9,298 bases of DNA. Origin: an uncultured Eggerthellaceae bacterium (GTDB lineage Bacteria; Actinomycetota; Coriobacteriia; Coriobacteriales; Eggerthellaceae). Location: the NCBI GenBank assembly GCA_910585565.1, contig CAJUFC010000129.1, forward strand, positions 1-9,298. Reading direction: 5' to 3'. A program made the position numbers and the translations under genes. Under the pieces are notes generated by a model. That model searched no databases. It was not told where the DNA came from and saw nothing but the letters and a program-made list of their open reading frames with translations. Positions 1 to 6,997 of the stretch are shown piece after piece (the first letter of the stretch is position 1; every line of letters begins with the position of its first letter).

Positions 1-2244
<2,244 letters not shown>

Positions 2245-2788
2245 GCGCGCGAGAAACATACTCATCATGGTCGTCATCATCGTGGCTTGGTTGGCTATCG
2301 ACCAGGCCACGAAGAGCGCCTTTGACGCAGCGGCAGTGGGGTCGCATCTGGGCAGCCCCATCCCGGGTGTCATCGACTTCACGCTCGTCCACAACACCGG
2401 CGGCGCTTGGGGCATGATGGGGGACATGACCATCATCCTCGGCATCGTGTCGCTTGCGGTATGCGCGGCCGCCGTTGTCTATGTCATTGCGGTGCCCGAC
2501 CAGTCGACCTTGGCCGTCGTCGGGCTGGCGCTGGTCGTCGCAGGGGGGCTGGGCAACGTGATCGACCGATTCGCGCACGGCTACGTCATCGACTTCATCG
2601 AGCCGGCGTTCATCGACTTTCCAGTGTTCAACGTGGCTGACATCGGGGTCACCTGCGGCATCGCCTTGTTCGTGCTCTCGATGGTCATCGAGTGGCGGCG
2701 CGCGTCGCGGCGTCCGGATGCGGATGCCGAGGATGCTGTGGGCGCCGGGCGCGCAGCAGGCACAGACGACGAGGACAGGTCCTAGCAG

Positions 2789-3796
2789 ATGGCGCGTTCG
2801 GTTTGCAACGTGGCGACTGCGTCAGACGCAGGCAAGCGGCTCGACGTCTTCTGCTTCGAAGCAGGGGCCTATGGCAGCCGCTCTGCCGCAGCCAAGGCGT
2901 GCGCCGAGGGGCGCGTGCTGGTAGGGGGGCGTCCTGCCAGCAAGAAGCAGCTCGTGAACGCAGGAGACGCCATCGTGTGCGAACTGGACGAAGAGGGCGC
3001 GCTCGCGCCGCTTGCCGGCGAGCCCATCCCGCTTGACGTGCGCTATGAGGATGACGACCTCGCCGTCATCTCGAAGCAAGCGGGCCTCATCTGCCATCCG
3101 GCGAACGAGCATCGCGACGGCACGCTCGTCAACGCGCTCATCTATCGCTATGGGGCTGACGGCCTGTGCGACGTGCAGGGGGAGTCCGACCGGCTTGGCA
3201 TCGTTCATCGGCTCGATGCTGACACGAGCGGGCTCATGCTGGTCGCGCGCACCAACGAGGCGGGACATGCGCTCATGGAGGCCATCAGCCTGCGCCAGGT
3301 GGATCGCCGCTACGTCACGCTGGTGCACGGCATCATCGCGCCCGACACCGGGCTCATCGACGCGCCTATCATGCGCAACCCAGCTGACCGCACCAGCATG
3401 TGCGTGGGGGACGGCCCGTCGTCGCGCGATGCCATCACCACGTTTCAGGTGCTCGAGCGCTTCGAGGGCAACGGCGTACATGATGGCTATACGCTCGTCG
3501 AATGCAAGCTCTACACCGGGCGCACGCACCAGATACGCGTGCACATGCAATATATCAAGCATCCCGTGGTGGGAGACCCGCTCTATCGCGCCCATGGGCC
3601 CAAGGATGCCAAGTCCCAGCTAGGGCTGGGCCGGCAGTTCCTGCACTCCTACCAGCTGGGATTCGACCATCCCGCAACCGGCGAGCGCATGGAATTCGCA
3701 GACGAGCTCCCCGAAGACCTGGCCTGCGCCCTCGAAACGCTGTCTTCGCAAAGCGCCATGCAATCGGACGAATCACGCTTGTTTCGCCAGGCGTAA
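2789..3796 (+). CDS. rluD: RluA/RluD-family 23S rRNA pseudouridine synthase
   Basis: This enzyme isomerises specific uridines in large-subunit rRNA to pseudouridine. The protein has 335 residues, the usual size for RluD-type members. An N-terminal S4-like RNA-binding domain (about residues 10-70, with RLDVF and GRVLVGGRPASKK) precedes the catalytic domain. The family signature HRLDADTSG is at residues 140-148, with catalytic aspartate D143. Near the C-terminal side is the motif GRTHQIRVHMQYIKHPVVGDPLYR. The ATG at 2789 follows the lspA stop by 3 nt, and GAGGA/AGG bases just upstream could act as the ribosome-binding site. The close spacing argues for cotranscription with ileS and lspA. The family is certain. 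The exact target uridines (RluD-like rather than RluC or RluA) cannot be told from sequence alone, so the symbol follows operon context and domain layout. Confidence 0.88.
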   Translation: MARSVCNVATASDAGKRLDVFCFEAGAYGSRSAAAKACAEGRVLVGGRPASKKQLVNAGDAIVCELDEEGALAPLAGEPIPLDVRYEDDDLAVISKQAGLICHPANEHRDGTLVNALIYRYGADGLCDVQGESDRLGIVHRLDADTSGLMLVARTNEAGHALMEAISLRQVDRRYVTLVHGIIAPDTGLIDAPIMRNPADRTSMCVGDGPSSRDAITTFQVLERFEGNGVHDGYTLVECKLYTGRTHQIRVHMQYIKHPVVGDPLYRAHGPKDAKSQLGLGRQFLHSYQLGFDHPATGERMEFADELPEDLACALETLSSQSAMQSDESRLFRQA

Positions 3797-3835
3797 GGGA
3801 GGGTCTTTGCGACCCTCTCGCCGCGCAAAGCGCGG
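3797..3835 (+). terminator. Tandem hairpins after the ileS-lspA-rluD block
   Basis: Directly after the stop codon is a stem GAGGGTC/GACCCTC (3799-3805 with 3811-3817, loop TTTGC, extendable by one wobble and one GC pair). A second hairpin CCGCGC-AAA-GCGCGG follows at 3821-3835. Neither is followed by a real T-tract (only TT), so this is not a textbook intrinsic terminator. It could be a weak or U-less terminator or a 3'-end stabiliser. Confidence 0.4.
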
Positions 3836-3889
3836 TTGGCACGCTCACCGGTTCCGCAAGGTGTAGGGATAGCTCGTTAGTCCTGTCCG

Positions 3890-3925
3890 CCGCCTGCAGG
3901 GCGGTTGTAACGTTTGCAGTATGAT
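3890..3925 (+). promoter_or_regulatory. Possible promoter region of coaBC with small hairpin
   Basis: TATGAT at 3920-3925 matches the -10 consensus at 5 of 6 positions and would start transcription near 3932, giving a leader of about 34 nt before the coaBC ATG at 3966. No good -35 hexamer lies at 16-18 nt. A short inverted repeat CCGCC/GGCGG (3890-3894 with 3900-3904) sits where a -35 would be expected. Because the TATGAT overlaps the upstream in-frame ATG at 3921, it supports the shorter coaBC start. Confidence 0.3.
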
Positions 3926-3953
3926 AGGGCGTGCTAATGCGAGCGATATCGAT

Positions 3954-3959
3954 GGAAGG
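3954..3959 (+). promoter_or_regulatory. Ribosome-binding site deciding the coaBC start
   Basis: GGAAGG lies 6 nt before the ATG at 3966. The upstream in-frame ATG at 3921 has no comparable site, and the 15 residues it would add (MIGRANASDIDGRFL) do not belong to the family's N-terminus, which normally begins just before the ILLGVTG strand. Confidence 0.7.
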
Positions 3960-3965
3960 TTCCTC

Positions 3966-5204
3966 ATGGTTGAGCCTAAGAAAATCCTCCTCGGCGTGAC
4001 GGGCTGCATCGCCGCCTATAAGAGCTGCGAGATCGTGCGCGGCCTGCAGAAGGCCGGCGTCGATGTGGAGGTCGTCATGACCGAGAGCGCCACGGAGTTC
4101 GTCGGCACTGCCACCTTCGCCGCGCTTACCGGACGCCCTGTGCGCACGAGCACGTTCGGCGACCTCGCCGATGCGATACCGCACATCCGCCTCGCCGAGT
4201 CGTGCGATTTGCTCCTCATTGCGCCCTGCACGGCCAACGTGCTCGCCAAGGTCGCCTGCGGCGTCGCTGACGACCTGCTCACGTCAACCGCGCTCGCAGC
4301 TCATGACCACCTCATGGTCGCTCCGGCCATGAACATGCATATGTACGAATCACCGGCGACCCAAGCAAACCTGACGACGCTGGCCGAGCGCGGCGTCGCC
4401 CTCATCGAGCCTGCGAGTGGCCGCCTCGCCTGCGGGGACGTAGGGCAGGGCAAGCTCGCGCCTGTCGAAGACATCGTGGCCGCGGCGTTGGCGTGGCTCG
4501 ACGGCAGGAGCGCGTCCCGCGCAGATGCTCCCACCTCCGTGCTCGATCTGCTTGGCAAGCACGTGCTCGTGACCGCCGGCCCTACGCGCGAGCGGATCGA
4601 CCCCGTGCGCTATCTCACGAACGACTCCTCCGGCAAGATGGGCTATGCGCTCGCTGAGGCGGCGGCACGTCGCGGCGCCGAGGTCACGCTCGTGAGCGGC
4701 CCGGTCGCCTTGGATCCGCCATCGGGCATCAACGTCATCCCTGTCGAGTCGGCTGACGAGATGTTCGCTGCTGCGCGCGAGGCGTTCCCCGAGGCCGATA
4801 TCGCCATCTTCGCCGCCGCCGTCGCTGATGTGAGGCCCAAGGAGCGCGCAGGGCGCAAGCTCAAAAAGGGCGTCGACGACAAAGCGCTGCGCATCATCGA
4901 GCTGGAAGAGAACCCCGACATCCTCGCCACCCTCGCGGCGACCAAGCGTCCCGGCCAGATCGTCGTCGGCTTCGCCGCCGAGACCGACGACTTCATCGCC
5001 AACGCCCGCAAGAAGTTCGCTTCCAAGCATGCCGACCTCATCGTCGCCAACGAGGTGGGGCGAGGCAAGGCATTCAGCCAAGATGCGATGACTGTCGCGC
5101 TGGTCACAAGCGACGCCGCATCAGAGCTGCCCCACTCGTCCAAGCGCGAGATAGCCGTCACCATCCTCGATTGGGCACACAGCCGCCTCGCCAATAATCT
5201 GTGA
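3966..5204 (+). CDS. coaBC: Bifunctional phosphopantothenoylcysteine decarboxylase / phosphopantothenate-cysteine ligase
   Basis: This enzyme carries out two successive steps of coenzyme A synthesis: ligation of cysteine to 4'-phosphopantothenate (CoaB, CTP-dependent) and FMN-dependent decarboxylation to 4'-phosphopantetheine (CoaC). At 412 residues it has the usual full length. The N-terminal flavoprotein half shows ILLGVTGCIAAYKS, the catalytic histidine H73 in PHIRL, APCTANVLAK, the PAMNxxM motif (N123), and the active-site cysteine clamp ACGDVGQG (C156). After a linker near residues 180-195, the CoaB half shows VTAGPTRERIDPVRYLTN, the NDSSGKMG turn, AAAVADVRP and the LKKG lysine cluster near residue 298, then NPDIL. 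The start at ATG 3966 is set by the GGAAGG site. The gene is probably transcribed on its own or as the last member of a longer unit. No defects are seen. Confidence 0.96.
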   Translation: MVEPKKILLGVTGCIAAYKSCEIVRGLQKAGVDVEVVMTESATEFVGTATFAALTGRPVRTSTFGDLADAIPHIRLAESCDLLLIAPCTANVLAKVACGVADDLLTSTALAAHDHLMVAPAMNMHMYESPATQANLTTLAERGVALIEPASGRLACGDVGQGKLAPVEDIVAAALAWLDGRSASRADAPTSVLDLLGKHVLVTAGPTRERIDPVRYLTNDSSGKMGYALAEAAARRGAEVTLVSGPVALDPPSGINVIPVESADEMFAAAREAFPEADIAIFAAAVADVRPKERAGRKLKKGVDDKALRIIELEENPDILATLAATKRPGQIVVGFAAETDDFIANARKKFASKHADLIVANEVGRGKAFSQDAMTVALVTSDAASELPHSSKREIAVTILDWAHSRLANNL

Positions 5205-5306
5205 CGGAATGTGGCGTTGCTGGGGATTGAGAGGTGATGACGCAGCCTCTGCGCTCGTTCCCGCGCTGTGCCACCTATGCCGTGCCTACCTTTAGGTGAC
5301 AGGGAA

Positions 5307-5345
5307 GCCAACGTGGTTGTCATGTTGGCGCTCATTGGCTACAGT
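5307..5345 (+). promoter_or_regulatory. Promoter-like site for the nucleotidyltransferase gene
   Basis: TTGTCA (5317-5322) and TACAGT (5340-5345) are separated by exactly 17 nt and match the sigma-70 consensus at 5/6 and 4/6 positions. Transcription would begin near 5352. An inverted repeat GCCAAC/GTTGGC (5307-5312 with 5324-5329) straddles the -35 hexamer and could be a regulator-binding site. The rest of the 5205-5404 interval holds only weak stems (for example AGAGG/CCTCT at 5230-5250) and no gene. Confidence 0.45.
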
Positions 5346-5373
5346 CAGTCTGAAGCCGAAGGTGGCGCGGCAG

Positions 5374-5390
5374 TGAGGAACGGTTCCTCA
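5374..5390 (+). promoter_or_regulatory. Perfect 17-bp palindrome in the leader of the nucleotidyltransferase gene
   Basis: TGAGGAAC-G-GTTCCTCA is an exact inverted repeat with 8-bp arms and a 1-nt centre, 10 nt upstream of the AAAGGG ribosome-binding site and about 22 nt after the predicted transcription start. As DNA it has the form of an operator for a dimeric repressor. As RNA it could fold into a 7-bp stem with a CGG loop near the ribosome-binding site. Confidence 0.5.
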
Positions 5391-5410
5391 TCGGGCTGAA
5401 AGGGATGGAC

Positions 5411-5887
5411 ATGGCGAGCGGATTTGCACATTGGCTGTCTTTGCTGGGCAACCGTTTTGGCAAAAGCCAGAACATCGACGGCGACTATCGCGCGATCGAG
5501 CCCTCGGCGATACCCTCTGTCACGAGCCTGGCAGAATGGGCGCGCGAGCGCGGCGACATCTCCGAGATGTGGGTCTATGGAAGCGCCCTCGACCATGACC
5601 GGTGGAATGCCTTGGAGGACGACCTTGACGTGCTGTTCTTGGTGTCCGACCATGCGTGGACGGGCGATACGCAGCGCGACCTTCCTCGCGAGGCGCCGCT
5701 GTCAGACCAGTATCTCCGCTACGACATTCATGCGTTCAGGGAGAGCGACGCCGAGCCCTGGCGCACGCTCGCGCTCACGCATGCCCCTGCCGCAAGAGAC
5801 GACCCCGACGCGCGCGAGACCCTGATCGAGCACGTCATGCGCCACGGCGTTTGCATCTGGCGCCGCACCGATCAGGCCAGCGCTTGA
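5411..5887 (+). CDS. Small nucleotidyltransferase-fold protein (MNT-like), function unknown
   Basis: This gene codes for a 158-residue soluble protein with the signature of the DNA polymerase beta-type minimal nucleotidyltransferase fold. It has G57-S58 in WVYGSALDHD, the metal-binding pair D71 and D73 in EDDLDVLFLV, and a third carboxylate D105 in LRYDIHAF. All three carboxylates are present, so it may be catalytically active and transfer a nucleotide to a protein, RNA or small molecule. The start at ATG 5411 is preferred because AGGG (5401-5404) lies 6 nt upstream; the ATG at 5405 directly abuts that site. Family members often pair with a HEPN protein as a toxin-antitoxin system, but no HEPN-like gene (RxxxxH motif) adjoins it. 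The downstream neighbour is convergent. There is no signal peptide or membrane segment. Fold recognition rests on motif reading only, and the substrate is unknown. Confidence 0.65.
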   Translation: MASGFAHWLSLLGNRFGKSQNIDGDYRAIEPSAIPSVTSLAEWARERGDISEMWVYGSALDHDRWNALEDDLDVLFLVSDHAWTGDTQRDLPREAPLSDQYLRYDIHAFRESDAEPWRTLALTHAPAARDDPDARETLIEHVMRHGVCIWRRTDQASA

Positions 5888-5889
5888 CG

Positions 5890-5940
5890 CAGGGGACGAT
5901 TCCCTCGAAATAGCATAACGAACCGTCCCCTGTGCTATTT
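5890..5940. terminator. Interlocked inverted repeats between convergent genes; likely bidirectional terminator or REP-like element
   Basis: CAGGGGACGATTC (5890-5902) pairs with GAACCGTCCCCTG (5920-5932) with a single mismatch that becomes a G-U wobble in minus-strand RNA. A second pair, AAATAGCA (5908-5915) with TGCTATTT (5933-5940), interlocks with it in the order A-B-A'-B'. The B' arm contains the stop codon of the minus-strand gene. The position between two convergent genes fits a shared terminator. The GGGGACGRTTC arms also resemble dispersed palindromic repeats, which cannot be checked here. Confidence 0.5.
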
Positions 5941-6348
5941 GGGCATGATGGCCTGCTGGGCGTCTGCGATCGATGCGCTTTCGTCGAAGGCGGCATCGTC
6001 GAGGTCGATGCCGAAGGAGGCAGCGACGACCCGTGCCTGCTCCATACGCAGCTTGGCAAGATCGGCGTCTCCTGCCTCTCGATTGTAGATAGACGCGAGG
6101 GCGAGGGAGCGCGCTATGTACTCGCTGACCTGCTCGTCTATCGGCGAGATCTGCATCATCATGCTCATGGATTCGGGCGACATGGACAAGAAGAGTGCGG
6201 CATCCATGTCCACTGCTGCTCCTATCGCATTCTCGAGAGACCGAGCAGCCATATATGGATTCTCTTCTTCGGTCGCATAGACCATCGACCGTATCATCGC
6301 CTGCATGAGGTCGCTGAGCATCTTCATGAGATAGTCTTTTTCAAACAT
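5935..6348 (-). CDS. Small uncharacterised helical protein (possibly DUF6483-like)
   Basis: This gene codes for 137 residues, read right to left from the ATG at 6348-6346, with an AAGGG ribosome-binding site 6 nt upstream on that strand. The N-terminus MFEKDYLMKMLSDLMQAM followed by an acidic, alpha-helical body resembles, from memory, the DUF6483 type of small helical, repeat-like proteins. That assignment is tentative. There is an unusual methionine-rich stretch, SMSPESMSMMMQIS, near residues 55-68, and the rest (AARSLENAIGAA, SEYIARSLALASIYNREAG, LAKLRMEQARVV) looks like TPR-like paired helices. No signal peptide, membrane segment or catalytic motif is visible. Codon use is less GC-biased than in the housekeeping genes (ATA, GGA and AAT codons appear), hinting at a different history. 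It is convergent to the nucleotidyltransferase gene and lies just downstream of the duplicated tRNA flank. The opposite-strand reading frame here has no family features. Confidence 0.6.
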   Translation of the reverse strand: MFEKDYLMKMLSDLMQAMIRSMVYATEEENPYMAARSLENAIGAAVDMDAALFLSMSPESMSMMMQISPIDEQVSEYIARSLALASIYNREAGDADLAKLRMEQARVVAASFGIDLDDAAFDESASIADAQQAIMPK

Positions 6349-6411
6349 GGCAATCCCTTGACGCTATCGACAGGTGGCTGTTGCGATGGGAGAACAGAGG
6401 AATTCTCGGGC

Positions 6412-6510
6412 GTACCACAATCTCAAATCTTGATATTACAAGCTGAAACTGTCGATTCATCGAATGGGCAATCGCTGCGAAAAGAAATGGTCGGGACGAC
6501 AGGATTTGAC
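6412..6510 (-). repeat. Direct repeat, left copy (tRNA 3' end plus trailer)
   Basis: This ~99-bp segment is repeated at 6588-6683, with an offset of 173-176 bp. The last 22 nt (6489-6510) are identical to the tRNA 3' end. The 30 nt at 6444-6473 match 28/30, and the distal 40 nt match less well (about 29/40). A 3-nt difference lies in the A-rich stretch next to the CCA end. The graded identity shows the duplication reaches well past the tRNA into its 3' flank. Confidence 0.85.
6489..6510 (-). pseudogene. tRNA-Pro 3'-end remnant
   Basis: These 22 nt are identical to the 3' end of the intact tRNA-Pro at 6662-6683, comprising part of the T-loop, the 3' half of the T-stem, the 3' acceptor strand, the discriminator A and the CCA. 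The sequence then diverges at once, and no 5' acceptor, D-arm or anticodon arm can be found in the 77 nt beyond it, so it cannot make a tRNA. It is either half of an old attachment site or what is left of a duplicated tRNA gene. Confidence 0.8.
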
Positions 6511-6541
6511 GCGTCTTTGCTGAGCAAATCCGCATTTCCTC

Positions 6542-6585
6542 GTCTCTTCGAGACTTCGGCCTGAAAAGTCCACAGGACTTTTCAG
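6542..6585. repeat. Two perfect hairpins in the spacer between the direct repeats
   Basis: GTCTC-TTC-GAGAC spans 6542-6554. CTGAAAAGTCC-ACA-GGACTTTTCAG spans 6561-6585, a perfect 11-bp stem with a 3-nt loop. On the minus strand these follow the tRNA-Pro trailer and could end or stabilise its transcript, though no T-tract follows. The rest of the spacer (6511-6541) shows nothing recognisable. Confidence 0.5.
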
Positions 6586-6587
6586 CT

Positions 6588-6661
6588 GTCCCACAGGTTC
6601 AAATCCTAGCTTTTCAAATTGAAACTGTTGACTCATCGAATGGGCAATCGCTGTAGAAAAA

Positions 6662-6683
<22 letters not shown>
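6588..6683 (-). repeat. Direct repeat, right copy (overlaps intact tRNA-Pro)
   Basis: This is the partner of 6412-6510. It includes the 3' end of the functional tRNA (6662-6683), a TTTTT run just after the CCA on the minus strand, and a trailer matching the left copy. It also carries CAGGTTCAAATCCT at 6594-6607, an inverted copy of the tRNA T-arm. Confidence 0.85.
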
Positions 6684-6738
<55 letters not shown>

Positions 6739-6997
6739 ACGACCAAAACGAGCTTGACCATATTAGCACATGTTTCGCCTTGTGCGCAGAAAACCATTTA
6801 TCCGCGAAAACGCGCCGCTTGTATCGAACGGATATTCCATTCACTCCAAGATTCGGGCGCATGTCCTTTCTTTTGCGAGGCAGCCACGGGGTGCCCAACG
6901 TTGATTTGATAAGGTTTCAGCCAGTTTCGCAATGCCCCATGCCACGCTGCATGGCGGCTCTTTTGCTTCGATGCGCTTCAGACAAGGGGGAGTGAGA
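6739..6997. other. Divergent intergenic region between tRNA-Pro and the membrane-complex operon
   Basis: These 259 nt separate the minus-strand tRNA from the plus-strand operon. Apart from the tRNA promoter they hold a small stem CGCG-AAAA-CGCG (6803-6814) and the AAGGGGGAG ribosome-binding site at 6984-6992. I could not find a convincing plus-strand -35/-10 pair, although the operon must be expressed from here or from a distant promoter. The region is noticeably richer in A and T than the coding sequence. Confidence 0.5.
6760..6768 (-). promoter_or_regulatory. Extended -10 element of tRNA-Pro
   Basis: On the minus strand, TGC-TAATAT forms an extended -10 motif (TGnTAnnnT) about 22 nt upstream of the tRNA 5' end, giving a leader near 15 nt. 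The -35 region at 17 nt spacing (TGCGCA) is weak, as tolerated by extended -10 promoters. Confidence 0.45.

Noticed and set aside
2822..3595. Minus-strand open frame of 257 codons opposite the pseudouridine synthase gene
   Set aside because: It is fully inside a confidently identified gene and its product shows no domain; a codon-bias shadow.
5932..6564. Plus-strand open frame of 210 codons opposite the small helical protein
   Set aside because: It runs through the terminator repeats and into the tRNA remnant, has a Cys/His-rich random composition and no ribosome-binding site. The minus-strand frame has a good site and a protein-like helical sequence.
6511..6588. Search for the missing 5' half of the second tRNA in the spacer
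   Set aside because: The spacer is 77 nt, the same length as the tRNA, but shows no D-arm, anticodon arm or acceptor sequence, so the equal length is taken as coincidence.
6901..6914. FNR-like half-site TTGATTTGATAAG ahead of the membrane-complex operon
   Set aside because: The spacing and the second half-site do not match TTGATnnnnATCAA. A single TTGAT is expected by chance in this AT-richer leader.
6932..6997. Upstream start at ATG 6932 for the NuoL-like gene
   Set aside because: It would add 22 polar residues before the first membrane helix and has no ribosome-binding site, whereas ATG 6998 has AAGGGGGAG at ideal spacing.
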